Made by a program: the position numbers and the translations under genes. This document shows positions 1 to 12,984 of a stretch of 64,000 nucleotides of DNA, one piece after another (the first letter of the stretch is position 1; every line of letters starts with the position of its first letter). The notes beneath the pieces are model-generated. The model was given only the letters and a program-made list of their open reading frames with translations. It was not told the DNA's origin and did not search any database. The stretch is from Atriophallophorus winterbourni (lineage: Eukaryota > Platyhelminthes > Trematoda > Plagiorchiida > Microphallidae), in contig JACCGJ010016169.1 in the NCBI GenBank assembly GCA_013407085.1, positions 1 to 64,000 of the forward strand. The letters are read 5' to 3'.

Positions 1-1129
1 AGATTTTTTAAACACAATTCCATTTATTTAATGATGATTATTCCAACGTTGGATCAAGTCCATATATTCCAATGCATAAAATTGTGTTTTGTTTGCCCAT
101 GTCAATTGACGTTATTGGATTTGACAAACGTATCAAGCATCCACTTCGAATTTAGTGATTTCTGTTATAGTGGCCATAATTATTAAAGCCTTCTCCGTCA
201 TAAGCAACTAAATCTAAAACAAGATATGCTTTTTGCATGAATATACTCGCGCAACCCTCGATTGCTTTATCAGCCTATCAGTAGTCACAATACGAGTAGG
301 TTGACCATGATTTTAACCCGCAGAGGAAAGCAATTTCGAAGACACAGCGTATCGGATAGACCTCATCAAACACTGTTATGTATGGAAAAAATAATCAAAC
401 ACCTGAAAGTGTGAAAAGCAAAGATTAATAAAAAAAGCATATTTCATAAAACATTAAAAATATACTGACTACCACGGATTAATTTTTGTGGCACGCAGAC
501 ACTTCAGCCACTAAACAAAGTGAACAATACGCAAATTTCGATTCAAACTTATTTGAATCAGGTGGAGCGCATGTTTTCTTACGGATGGTGTTGCAATCCC
601 GTTTACTTTGAGGTATCTTGCGAGACACCACATATCGTCGAACGTGTAAGCGTTTTTTATGGTTTTCTTAATACGCCATACGTCAAACGCCGCAGATGAG
701 TGGACATGAGGACACTTTTACAAAGAAGAATACGAGACAATCTTTTCCTTGCGAACAAAGTCCTCACGGATGTTGCCCCCTTGGATAAGTTATTCCAACT
801 TCGAACTTCTAGCAATATCTGAGGTCGTGTTTACATGGTTGAAATACCACACTCCAAACGGAACTGCGCAGGTATTTTCATCTGTGTTTTGTCAGTAATT
901 CCTGCCATTTAGGCTAACTCCCAAAGTTTAGCGATTTTCTAATAAAAACTTGACGACTATGTTAGCCAACTATGATGATCACCCGAACTATTAACAAGTT
1001 ATCCCAAGATTTAAGATTTATGGTAGAAAATACAATTAATTTTACAATAAGCACAGAATCTATGTATATTTACAAATGCATAGATATGTATAAATAATAT
1101 GAATGAACCGCATGACTGGGATATTTTAT
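1..1129. other. No recognised feature
   Basis: AT-rich DNA without open frames above background and without recognised repeats. Confidence 0.5.
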
Positions 1130-2190
1130 TAATGTTTAGGCAGAAATTTCGGTTAGCTCTCATAAAACCATCAAGTTTTGATTTGAATATAGCTAAACTG
1201 TTTGAGTTTACCGAATCATCAGGTAGGGAATTCCAAACAAATCACCCACGCACCGAATAAAATACCTGCTGAAGTTCTGGTTGGAGTGCGGTATTTTCAA
1301 CATGCAACAATGACCACGGATATTGCTAGAATTTAGAATTTGGAATAACTGGGAAAATTGTTTAGAACTTTGTATGCAATGATAACATCATCTCGTATTC
1401 TCCTTTGAGAAAGCGTATTCAGCTTCAATAGCCTGAAATCACTGACTTAGGCGATTGCAAAACCATGTACAAGCTCGCTGATACATGAAGACCAGAAGTA
1501 AATATTTTTCTGAAGCCATTGTCTTAAGGTTTGGACGGCGAAATCTAGAAACGGGATTATAGAAATGTTCATTATGATAGGAATACGACCCCAGGAAAAC
1601 GCCCAAATACCCACCGTAAAATACCCGGCAGTGGGGACGTGCTTTTGGCTTTGCATTGTAAACCACTTTACCAACAACCACACATCCAGACAACAATGTC
1701 CTTTTCTTCATCTGTGTACACCATGATTTGATTTCCGAGCTCATACAGGTGAGAAAAGCCAGAATTGCGGCCGACCTGCATGACCTTAGACTTTTGCATA
1801 TTCAAAGGCAGTTTTAATCTGATGACCAGTCGTAATATTCATTTACGTATTTTTGTGGCGAAAAATAATCATCGACACTGCTGATTCGTCTATATATTTC
1901 TATGCCATCAGCAAAAAAATCCATTTTACTGTCGTTTGGTAATGGAAAATCGTTCGTGTAGATCATGAACAGTATAATTCCGAACACCGATCTTTTTTGG
2001 AACACCGCCGGTGACCTCAATTTGCTTCGATGATAGGTCATGCACAGGAACTCTGATGTAGCTGTTGCTAAAGTAATGACGTATACATTCATGCCGTTCT
2101 CCTACAATCGCATGCTTCTGTAGCTTGTTCAAGAGTAAATTAATTGGTTCGATCCTCTTTCCGGTTTATGTCAATGAAATACCGAAACCT
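1130..2190 (-). mobile_element. CR1-like non-LTR retrotransposon, decayed RT and C-terminal part
   Basis: Read on the - strand in shifting frames: KDLSSKQIEVTGGVP then ILFMIYTNDFPLPND and FFADG (the FADD catalytic box with D to G), RRISSVDDYF, then near the 3' end RGHCCMLKIPHSN and WNSLPDDSVNSNSLAIFKSK. These are typical of CR1-clade RT domains and their tail. Several frameshifts and stops make it dead. Confidence 0.75.
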
Positions 2191-2234
2191 GTTCAATGTT
2201 ATTGTTGTTGGTGTCCTTCGGTCGATGTTGACCA

Positions 2235-2775
2235 TGGATGTACATCACAATAGCATGAATTTTCATGTTCTACAGCTTTTTGCATGACTAAACAGTCCGA
2301 TTCGGGAGGAACAATATCTCCCACAGCGCTGGAAACGATAGTCAGAACTCGATTGAATTGCATCAGTTGCACGCCGGCGGCGTGATCTGCGTTCAGCGGG
2401 CAAGAGCTGTATCTGCTCCTCCCCAGCTAGAAGATAACGATTTACACAATGCCTCCGATGTGAGCGGTCAAGAGCAAGTTCTTCCCAGCTCGCGGGATCA
2501 ATGCCAAGAGCTTCCATATATCTTTGGTAAACATATTTGTACCGCAAGTGCAGTCTGCCCAATGGTCGACTTCCTAATTGCAACTCACCATAGAGCAGAT
2601 CTTTCGGAATACGACCATTTTCCATTCTATAGACATGACCAAGCCACCGCAGGCGGCGCTGACGCAATAGGGTGAACATGCTCTGTATACCAGCTTTTGA
2701 AAGCACTTCAGCGTTAGTCACTCTGTCCATCCACGATATGTTCAAGATACGTCGGATGTATCATTTCATTATTCG
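2235..2775 (-). mobile_element. RTE-like non-LTR retrotransposon, C-terminal ORF fragment
   Basis: One open stretch of 160 codons contains ILNISWMDRVTNAEVLSKAG, RRLRWLGHVYRMENGRIPKD and LLYGELQ. This is the conserved C-terminal region after the RT domain of an RTE-like family that recurs at 6.65, 10.4, 19.8-21.1 and 28.3-30.0 kb. It ends in the shared 3' tail. Confidence 0.8.
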
Positions 2776-2859
2776 CTGACTACATTAAGATATGGAGCTG
2801 CATCCGTAGTTCAGAAGACTGTCGCCTATTACCGCTTTGGTCGTACTATTGGTTGAATC

Positions 2860-3440
2860 CGTTTAAATGAAACACCTACTGTTCGCGAAACATGTCTTGT
2901 CTGTGAGAAAGTGGTTAGTGGTAAAGTCAAATCTGTCACGTGTGGCAACTGTTCACACGTGTCACGCAAAATGTGATAAAACATTCATTGCAGAGGCGAT
3001 ATCGATCCTAAATGATGAAAGCATTCCTGACATATGCTACGTTTGTAAACATTGTCGAACAAAACAAAACAAGAGTTTGCCTGCTTCAACAAGTGTCCAG
3101 CAATGCAACCTGGATGATCGCATGTTGAGCTTTGAGCCCTGCATACAAACAATAAATGCATCATTTGAAACTCTAGTTAAGGCTCAGAACTCTAGATTTG
3201 CCGGTACAACTTCAAAAATCAGAAAATACGGTCTGTAATGCCAAACAGACTAAATATACATCACCGCAGATCATTTCACGTGAACGCTAAACTGTTATGG
3301 ATCTGCCGGATGAAAGGTTACGAAGACCAAGCCGTCCGCTCATCAGTTGGTTCAGCTGAAACCATCGGATTCAACTGCAAATGTCACAGCTCAAAAGACT
3401 GCGAAGCAATGCGATAAATTATTGGAAACATGAATATATA
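2860..3440 (+). pseudogene. Frameshifted ORF1-like fragment with a PHD/RING-type zinc finger
   Basis: In one frame CLVCEKVVSGKVKSVTCGNC, then after a frameshift HAKCDKTF and ICYVCKHCRTKQ. Together these give the C2...C2-H-C...C2 spacing of the PHD-like fingers found in ORF1 of CR1-type non-LTR retrotransposons. The C-terminal part is lysine- and serine-rich. Assignment to a retrotransposon rather than a host gene is inference. Confidence 0.5.
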
Positions 3441-4206
3441 TGCTGATGGTACCAGATTTCCGCCAAAATTATAGGAGGTATTTTATTATGCCCGTATCTG
3501 TTTTGCTTCTAACCGATTACCTTCTACTGTTGCTCACTCCACTAACTCACTTGACTTTAAACTGGTCGAGAACTTATTGAATTCTTCGTTTCCCGACTAC
3601 TTATATACTGTTTAATCTAACTGCTTATCTTGTATTTCTACACGTACCTATAATTCGACCCTGGGGTTATCATAAAGTTATACGCATTTTTAGCCATGAA
3701 TTTTTAATCCTTGTTAAATATAAATAGTTGTTGAAAATAAATTTAAGACGTGGGTAATTTTAAAGAAATTGAGATAAAATTTTCCTCTTCACAATTTCAC
3801 AACGCTACTAAGCCCGAATCTTGCAGTCAAGTGATCGATTAAAATGTTTCTTCACCATTCAAGCGCTTGAAGGTCATGAAGCTGAGTTGAACAATTAGCT
3901 GACAATGTTCAGAAGATTGACATTCATACGTAAGGCATCAATCCCGTAGCCAGATGACGTTTTCCTTGTTTACGGCTGTGGTGCGATTTCCAATCAATAC
4001 CTTTAGCGTTAATTGTGTACAGCCCAGTGACACGAAATGTCGCTAACCGATTACCGAACCCAAAAATTCATGCTGTGTCTAAGTCCGATACAGTACATCG
4101 GTACATTGAATTACATTTGCAGCAACGTTGATCATTCTCCAGTTAAAGATTCTTTCATCAGACACGTTTTATAAAGTAATGTTAGGCGAGAATGTGGTCT
4201 TAAGTG

Positions 4207-4208
<2 letters not shown>

Positions 4209-4245
<37 letters not shown>
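4209..4245. repeat. (TA)n microsatellite
   Basis: About 18 uninterrupted TA units. Confidence 0.97.
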
Positions 4246-4248
<3 letters not shown>

Positions 4249-4790
4249 TCATAGTCTTTTGCGGTTAAATAACTGCAAAATTAGTTTTAGTTACAGGCTA
4301 TTAAACATAACATATTTCTTGCCGTTTTCCTTAACCGTGCTGAGATAATCGCGCAATTTAATGTTATCGCGGAACTAATTTATGAATGCCCCCTTTGGAT
4401 TTTGAAGCAAATGAGCGTTAACATTGAGAAAAAATACTATACTCATATTTATTACATCTATTTATTTGTTAATAATTTGTATGGCTATATTGGATGAACA
4501 AGTTGAACCAATTTTGGAAAATATCTCTTCTAAATTCGCAGGTTTAACGCCTATTGTAAAAGTTGCTTCAATAATTAAGTTTCTAGGTTAATTAACATTG
4601 AAACCTACCATGAATTAAAATAGTTGTATTTCTGCACAGATGCATAGATGAAGAATATCACAGCTTATATATAACGCTCTTAAAAGCTGCTTCCTGGACA
4701 GTAGAATACTTTGCTTACCTAAGAAATTCTAAATAACGATCGTTTAAAAAAGAATTAATTTATAATTTATTAAAGGGAGTAATTAAAGAA

Positions 4791-4857
4791 ATGACTTTTC
4801 ATGGAAATATTTCGAACTTTTACAAGGGACCAAGATTAGCAATGCTTACAATCGTGG
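4791..4857 (+). CDS. Possible first coding exon (ATG to a strong donor)
   Basis: An ATG after AAAGAA opens 22 codons beginning MTFHGNISNFYKGP and ends at a good donor (G|gtgagt) in phase 1. It could be the 5' exon of the phosphodiesterase, because the phase-1 end can continue into 5715-5739 and from there in frame into 19163. The distance is large and nothing else supports it. It may be chance. Confidence 0.22.
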
Positions 4858-5714
4858 GTGAGTGTTTTTTTCGCATTAATGCTTCAAATACGTCATTCTA
4901 GTCTTGTTTGCTCAACAATACTAGTTTCAAACTGTATTCGTTTGATAAATGTTTAGCGTAAAGCGTGAAAAATCAACAATTCATTAAATAGAATGGTCAC
5001 AATATTCTATTCTTGCTAGGAAATTCGTTTTTCTATTCTTGTTCGTTATAATATCTGATTTACGCTCAAATTATATTTACAAGTGCAAAATTTAAGTTAA
5101 AAATTCGCAACCATAACACTATTTTATCGCTAGTGTACCGAGTATAACTTTCTATGTTACATTTACGTCTTCAGAAACTAAATTTGCAAAGGGGGTCTGT
5201 ATAAGGGTTTGTCGCGAACAGATAACCAAACCTTAATTAGCCATTTCAGTATCAACATCTTTTTAAACGATAGAGTGTGCCGTGTCTGGTAGTACTAATT
5301 AAGGCGGTCGCGTTTGATTTTTCCGCTGATAAAAAGATGGAATTTTGTAAATCAAAATAAATCGTTCGTTCACATGATAATCAACTCAGTAATATATTCA
5401 CGCATTTACCATATTGAAATGGTCAGCATAATTCTGTTGTAAAGTTCAAGATTGATATTATGTTGCGCAATATACATGGAATTCATCATATAAAAGTGTT
5501 TTACACCAGTAAAAACGTTTTTCAAAATTCTCATAAATGTTGCAAACATCAGATATCAGTAGAAAAACGTTGCGGTAGCTTTTCGATGACTAAAGCAAAT
5601 GCATTAACTCGATGCGATATAAATTTAGTAGTTACTCGTTTTTGAATTACTATACCAGCCATCAACCAAATTCCAAACTTGTAAATCTCCTATTCTATTC
5701 CCTATCTCTTTCAG

Positions 5715-5739
5715 GGTTTATATATTTTGATGTTAATAG
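5715..5739 (+). CDS. Possible 25-nt microexon
   Basis: A very strong pyrimidine tract and CAG acceptor precede 25 nt that enter in phase 1 and leave in phase 2, encoding roughly FIYFDVN. The donor (gttcat) is weak. It bridges the phases of the 4791 candidate and the 19163 exon, which is the only reason to list it. Confidence 0.18.
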
Positions 5740-6649
5740 GTTCATCATATAATCATTTTGCCAATATCACAGTTAGTGTACCTGATTTTAATACGTTTGG
5801 TTTCAGATTCACCTGGAAAATATTATCATGAACATATAGGGTTACAATTTATAATTCATCATCAAATAATATTACCAGCCATCCTCAATGCGGTTACAAG
5901 GAATAATATTCATACACGAGAAAAACCAAATACATAACACTGTGTAACACTTACGCGAATATTTTCGCATATCTAAGCCTGACACATTCGCAGTGCTTGT
6001 GATGAAAATTATCAAAGTTGATAAGAGATCTGCGTTATGCATGCTCGGTTGACAGCCACTTGGAATTATCCAGTATTCCGGATTATATTATAATTTAGAC
6101 CAATCAGGTGAAAGCGATCACACTCCCAAATATGTCAGACATGAAATTAATTTAAATCGATCAACAGTATGTTAAACATTTTTTCCCGAAGGAATAGAAT
6201 TTGAAAGCTGTGACGGACACATGCAATCCTGCCTTGGTGATGAACAGAATAACACACGAAGTGGAAATGAATGACAATTAGAAAATAAAAAAATTGAAAA
6301 TCATAGAATTGATTTTGTGGAGCGTCGATGCAAGCAAACAATGCAGATAATTATTTTGGCTGCTAATTTTAGATTACGCCACCTGTGACTTTACTCAAAA
6401 CAGGATACGACGTAATATTTTTGAGATCTATATAATTGTATCTACCAAAGGACATCAACTAAGACACTTGTTTGAAGTGTGTGACGAGAAAGCAACACGT
6501 GGCCACCCTATCCTTTTACGTCACAAGTTTACGTTTCGATTAACGGCGTCATTTTTGCCGTACGGGTTTTCTCGCTATGCAAACTCGAACAGCCAAAGAA
6601 TTTTACCTAGGTGTGAAGATTGGTAGTGTGACAATTTATAATCTGTATT

Positions 6650-6850
6650 CTGGGGAGGAGCAGATATCGCTTCTGGCTGCTGAACGCAGATCACGCAGCT
6701 GGCGTACAGCTGACGATGATTAACCTAGCACTACATATCGCTAGGAGCACTGTCTGAGGTATTGATCCTCCCAATCAATCTGTTTAGTCATTTGAAAAGC
6801 TGTGAAACATGAAATAAATTCATGCGATTGTGATGCACATCCAGGGTCGA
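6650..6850 (+). mobile_element. RTE-like 3' end fragment
   Basis: GGGGAGGAGCAGATATCGCT and the following codons (GEEQISLLAAERRSRS) match the 3' ORF end and tail of the 2.2-kb and 19.8-kb copies, here in + orientation, down to the AAATTCATGCGATTGTGATG tail. Confidence 0.7.
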
Positions 6851-9096
6851 TATCGGCTGAATTAGGCAAAAACACCCCGATCAGTGTTTTCAAATCTAAA
6901 CTGGATATTTATATCAAACCGCTCTCTGCATTCGGTCCTGTATGTTGATCACAAATGAACCTACACAAAAGTAATCACCTCTATGGAATTTTGATTGCAT
7001 TATCTTTATATTTTTATATCTGTCATCCAATGGTACATGTAAAGCGATTGATCTTATTCACCATTAAATATTGATTCTTAATTCGAGGGTGACAGAGGAA
7101 TAAAACAGATTGTGCCATTCAAATTTTAACTCTTAACTCTAACTAGGGTTCGTTATCAAGCATGAAGTATGTCAGGTCATGTAGGCAGCACCAAGCTCAT
7201 TAGAGCATTAGCGTAACGTGGCACTGTATCCACCATCTCTAATCTGTCTTTCCAATAATTATTTTATTTAAAACGTGTGTTTCAATTCAGATAAACCAGC
7301 CAAATAATAGTTGGTTTATTTCCTTAGTGCAGCATGAATAGTCATTAATATCCTACAATCAAAGAAAGTCAAGTTCAATTGACACTGATCTCTACTTTTG
7401 CATGGCTAAAGGTGCATGTTAATTTGGCTGAAGCTTTTCAAATATTTTTTTCATCAAGCAAAATGATATGTTAAACATATTCTGCTTTTGATACATTCAT
7501 CCACCGTAATGTCAAGTCTTATAATGATATTCTCATTTCCCCAATTATCATTTTGTTGTTTTCAACTATCGTATCATGCAGTTATTCCACACTACTTAGA
7601 TGCAGCTAGTTTACGTTAGAATCCTCGAAATTGTAGCCAGTTTCCGAACTTTCAGGTTAACTTTGAGGAAATGAATGAAGGTTAATAGTCCTATTTATTC
7701 TGTGAACAGTTTAATTGTAATTCTCATTTGATCCGAAAAGACATTGGGGTTAATGACCATCACGAACTAAACCAACATCCTTGGTCAAATGAGTGTGTCA
7801 TCACATAACCAGTTAAAAACCTCCGGTTTTAGCCAGTACATCATTCCACATAACTTGGCTTATCTATTGAAAAAATACCTCTTTGCTATACACAGAGAAT
7901 AATAGGCGGATTGACAGAGGAACTGTCATTTTTCCTCAATCGAGCTATCTAGTATGGAAAAACCGCAAGTTGAGTGTGAGAAAAACATGATAGTATGCGG
8001 CGCTTGCGTATTGAATGTTCCAGTGTATGGTAGAAGAACCTGGAATATCCACACAAAAGTCGAACTGAAGGAGATTAATCTCCATTTGGCTAGCATCCGC
8101 TGTATCTGAAGATATTTTATATGGACTAATTAAAGAATCCTGGTGGGATTTCGAAATCTGTCTACAGAAAATGTTTACCCCATTAAGAAAGCGCCGCTAA
8201 CTCGAACTAGGTCATTTCCGAAAAATGTAAAATGGTCGTATTAAAAAGATCTATTTTGTGGTCTGTTAAAATCAGGAAGTCGAACATTAGGCTGACTACA
8301 CATGCGGTAAATTAAACCAAAAGTGTTATGAATGAATTTAACGTTGTCTTTACGAGTTGGAAGCACTTGTTCTTGACCACTCACTTTGGAGGCAATTTTC
8401 AAAGCGTCGATGCTAATCTTAGATTATGCCACCTGCGTGCTATTAACATCATTTGTCCGAACATTTCATATAAATTTGAGCGCATTGTGAGAGTAATTTC
8501 ATCACGTTCGTATTATTCAGTAATTCGAAAAGCTGTGGTCATCAAAAATTCATGCGTTTGTGATTGACAATCATTCACCACTTCCAGTGGTAGTCACCAA
8601 AATCACGTACTTTAATCACTGTATGAAAGCCTCCATCTATCTGTGATATATAAACCACGTAGCAAACTAAGTTTTTGAGATAAATATACAAAATTAATTC
8701 ATAAAAATTGCATCTAAATGTTGATATCCCTTTCAATGGGAAAAACTTTTGAAATATGATGTAGATTTGATCCATTTTGTGGGATTATCTATAATGAAAT
8801 CGTGGGTTCAAAACATTCTACATCCTGTTTTTTCCCAAAACGTCATCAGACCTTAGAACAAGCAGTAATTTTCTCCATGTGTTTCCAAATAACGGGAACA
8901 ATATTCTTGAAAAAAGTGTTTTATCCATGTTGACGCTTTGATAAAACATGGATTATTTTTACACTTATGTTTCGCGCATTCCTGAGGCGTAACATTTTGG
9001 TGTATACATTTGGTGGGAGTTAACACAGATTTGACGATTTCTATCGTCAATAACTTGGGAAATTAAATCTTGTGTGCTTAATCAGAGTTATTGCAA

Positions 9097-9432
9097 TGTG
9101 TTGCTCACATCCCCCGGAATTAGACTCCACTACCGGTTTCTGGCTGTTTGCCGCCATCAGGTGGAGACAGTCAGATTAGGTTCAGTGAGCCTTAAAACAG
9201 TGGATAAATGGTAAACAAAGAGCTTTTTTACGAGTCACTTTGTGATTCCGTGTTTGAACATCGTGGTTCGTTGTACGAACCCTATGCAACAGTGGCATTC
9301 AAGTATACACTTGTTTACCATTTATCCACTTTTTAAAGCCTCACTGAACCTAATCTTGCTGTCTCCACCTGATGACGGCAAACAGCCAGAAACCAGCAGT
9401 GGAGTCTAATTTCGGGGGATGTGAGCAACACA
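9097..9432. mobile_element. Long-armed inverted-repeat element (MITE-like, no ORF)
   Basis: Arms of about 110-120 bp (9097-9210 and 9311-9432) are near-perfect inverted copies starting TGTTGCTCACATCCCCCG, around a loop of about 100 bp. The 12-mer CAGAGTTATTGC occurs on both sides (9083-9094 and 9439-9450), offset by 2 and 6 nt from the arm ends, which suggests a target duplication with imprecise borders. No coding capacity was seen. Confidence 0.8.
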
Positions 9433-10377
9433 TCACTTCAGAGTTATTGCTGTTGTACTAAGATGAAAATAGTTCCAAGGTTTTTATCGCCGGCGTGGTT
9501 GGGAGATAAGGTCCCGATTACACAAATTCTTTAATGGAGATCATCCTATATAGCCACCTATAATCAATACCTGGCCCAAGCTTGCACGTATAGTTCTCTG
9601 TGACCCGGTGAAACTGTTCCTACTGGTTTAATAAAGATTGGTTCGCACAGGTTGTGCTCATAATTTCATTATGTCGACTACGCCGGAAGGAAAACAATTA
9701 TCTAAATCCTCCACTGTCTTGTAGAAATATTTAATCATGGAAAAGGCTTCAGGATTCTTTCTCGATGAATAATTCACAACTCTCATCTTGTTAGAGAGTC
9801 CAAAGTTATATTCAAATTGGTCCTCTCAACTCCTGCCACGGTATGGTTGTCCAAATTCATCACCCTAGCAATTGTTTTGGTTCCATTGGTGACGTTATTA
9901 GGGAGCATTTGTTTCATGGGCAACAACTAGTTATCAGTATTTTACTTCCCTGGATTACATATTTGCGCACCAATGGAGATGATTCTCTCTTCCGCACCAT
10001 CGAGATAATGGCGCGGTAATAAGCAGATTACGGTTACAAACTCTGGCTCCACTGGCTTATCGCTAATCGTCTTGGGCTGCTTCCGACGAGAGATCTTAAA
10101 GTTTCATCGGTAGACTTCCATCTGCCCCAAGCTGAACAGCTTTCAGTCAGTGAGATACCATCTTGCCAAGGTTACGAATATTCATTGAGTGCATGGGGAT
10201 CATGGAAAAAACTCAAAAGCAAAATCTGTTTCTTTCCGCACAAACAAAACGAATATCTAACCAAAAAAGATCAGCTCTGAAACTGAAAACCATAAACGTC
10301 CGTTTCATGCTCCCATTTACTTAATGAGGACGTTTAGGGACGCGAAACAAACCGTTGTTATTGAAAATGAGGTTAGC

Positions 10378-10890
10378 GTGGCATTCCAGTTAGAGGGGCA
10401 GCTACCAAACACTTGTATATTAACAGAAAGAGACTAAACCTTTATGGAAAGATATGAGCTCTAAAGGGCCTCGACTGCATTCAGTTGGATTTGCCGTGAG
10501 AAACAGATTACCGGAAGAATCAGAAGTCAGCAATCTCTGAAGCTAACTGATTTGGATTTTGAATCTTGAGTGCACTACTGCTACCGTTACGTTGGTTAGC
10601 GCTTAAATCTCGACGCTTTCTGTATTACATGACAAAAAAGAATCATTTTATCGCAGTCTTACACCAGCCTTTAGAAATCTACAGATTCCGATTTAGTGCA
10701 CATTACGAAGCTTGGATGTCTGGGGTTGTTCGGGATAGGCAACAGTATCAGTATCACAATGCGATAATTGACTAAGTCGAAACGAGTGACTAGATTCTTT
10801 GGGAGGTGTGCTTGCAAACTCCTGCCACTAAAAGGATTAATTCGTAGGAAGCTCATGTGTGTGTACATGTGAATAGAATATATGAGATAT
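10378..10890 (+). mobile_element. RTE-like endonuclease-domain fragment
   Basis: QLPNTCILTERD, then in another frame KGPRLHSVGFAVRNRLPEES, TTATVTLVSA and DKKESFYRSLTPA match in order the apurinic-type endonuclease of the RTE-like family also present at 29.3-29.7 kb. Multiple frameshifts and stops. Confidence 0.7.
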
Positions 10891-11814
10891 CTCATCACCG
10901 AAAGGTAAAAGCGTTATTGTGTGTTGCATGTCCACTAAAAACAAGATGGACAGCAATAAATGCCAACAAAAACGAAAAAACATGAAAATGAAACTCATCT
11001 TTGTGTTTAAAAAAATTGAAAAATTAAAAAAAGCCTTTTGGAACTAGTTTAATATTTATATCGCTTCCACTTTTTGTCAAACAAAGCCTAGTTTAAAGTC
11101 ACCTAAAACATCATGGGTAGAAGGGCGCTAATATGAGAACGTAATGCTTACGATATCGTATCGATTCGTAGGCTAAGACACTGACAACTCACTAGTTTAT
11201 GTAAAACTGAAGTTTCACCCAAATATATTTGATCGAGAAATTTTGTCTGCTTAGCCAATTATGGATGTCACCATGTGTTAAAACCTAACTCTCTTGTACG
11301 AATTGAGCCAGCGTTCTCGATGCCTTCAATAAGACAACATCACAGGAATCTGCTACTGGAAACTGAGAATCGTTAAACTATTAATACGTCGAGTTGCTCT
11401 GTACACTTACGTTTCAATGAAAGCTCAACCTGTAAATGGTTTAGGCAAAACCTAATCTGAGGTCTACAGTTTCGGATGAGATACCTTCAACGATCACGAA
11501 GTTCAAGCAAATCGCTACAGATGAAAACATTCGACTTATAAAAGCAGCTATAAATTATGTTCAGTACATTGTTATGCAAAGTGCGAATGTCTTTTGTACC
11601 AAAGTCATCCTCGGCATCCCCAAAGCAGCGAAAAACCTACATCACACAAGATCATGATCAGAATCTATGCAGGTATTTGCAATGGAGCTTCAGTACTTGA
11701 TGCAACCTCACCAGCAATCACTTATTTCGATACATTCGAGTTCAAGTAAAGGGTGGCTTCAATCCGGTGACTGCCATGTGCCACATTGGAACAGGAAGTA
11801 CTTCGAAGGAATAG

Positions 11815-12110
11815 TTGAGATTTTGCAAAACATTGTATAAATCGTTCGTCGTCATTTGTACGTTGGTCTTCAAGATCAACAAAATACACCAAGTCTCATA
11901 CGAACGCACGTCAACAATGAAGATCACGAGATGGACTGGCATAACCGCCACATCTTGGGCCGAGCTAATAACAAAGCAGCACGATAGTTCATCGAAGCCT
12001 GGCACTCCGGTGATCGATCGAACAACGAACACGTGAGCTTGGACAACATCTACGCAAGGATGCGACTGAGACGAAGAACCAACAAGGCAGCCAATCAATC
12101 AATCACATGC
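11815..12110 (+). mobile_element. Penelope-like C-terminal (GIY-YIG side) fragment
   Basis: In frame across one stop: THVNNEDHEMDWHNRHILGR, then ANNKAAR, FIEAWHSGDRSNNEHVSLDN and IYARMR. The H-x-x-DW, GRA and EAWHS pattern is what I recall from the region following GIY-YIG endonuclease domains of Penelope-like proteins. It lies 470 bp before the hammerhead-bearing inverted repeats, consistent with one element. Confidence 0.55.
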
Positions 12111-12722
12111 GATCACGTCACCAGTGGTCGGCCGGCCAAATACCATCGTCAGTGCCAATTCTAGAAGTCAATTTGCCAACAATCGCTGAAGATGTTACCT
12201 AGTCTGGCAACGAAACGTCTGATGCAAAATTAACAAGCTCGGAGAACAAATTCAAGTAAGCTACAACAACGACTCGAGCTACAAATATTCCAAACAATAG
12301 TAACAATCTATTCATCTAGACAGGATTAAGCACGTTCATTCTCCACGATACCAATGCCAGCCCGTTCAGAAATTGCTGTAAAAGAAACACATGAGCATAG
12401 CAAAATGGATTCAGCAGTCAGATCCGTAATTATAGACGGATCACGTAATTGCGTTTCAAATATTCAGCAAACCTCAAAAGTTAAACTATCTTATGTGAAA
12501 GCCAATGCAGTATTCTAACGTATCTATTTCGAGGTTATGGCATTTTAGGATCGGATGGGTAATAAGTGATGTGAACTGAAGTTCTCGTCTACTCGCTACT
12601 TTATAAGTAGCTGAAGGGACTAAACTAAGCCCCAACTGATCCAACGGCATATTGCCGCGAGGGTTATTACAACCCCAGGATAGTTAAAAGTAGAATACCA
12701 TTCCGAAACGCTAAAATCTCAC

Positions 12723-12777
12723 CGGAAGCACAGGACCGGTTTCAAGGTTTTTGCCTCTCTTCAGCTATGCGTATCCG
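12723..12777 (-). ncRNA. Hammerhead ribozyme motif, complete core (copy 1)
   Basis: On the - strand: core CTGAAGA (consensus CUGANGA), stem II GAGG-CAAAAA-CCTT, GAAA, palindromic stem III ACCGGT, then C as the cleavage-site nucleotide (GUC). Stem I pairs CTGTGC with GCATAG (six pairs, one G-U), followed by an internal loop and CCG/CGG. Predicted cleavage lies between 12,734 and 12,733. Confidence 0.7.
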
Positions 12778-12984
12778 CTGGACTCTTCGCGTTTCGAACT
12801 AGTATTTGTGTAGACGGATGGATTTGAGCGTTACGGAATGGTATTCTACTTTGAACTATCCTGGGGTTGTATTAACCCTCTCGGCAATATGCCGTTGGAT
12901 CAGTTGGGGCTTAGTTTAGTCCCTTCAGCTACTTATGAAGTAGCGAGTAGACACAAATACTAGTTCGAAACGCGAAGAGTCCAG

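Larger units (their letters stand above)
3441..9082. other. Mostly featureless intergenic or intronic DNA
   Basis: Apart from the TA tract, the two weak exon candidates and the 6.65-kb RTE-like tail listed separately, I see nothing supportable. If the 4791 exon is real, this is intron of the phosphodiesterase. Confidence 0.4.
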
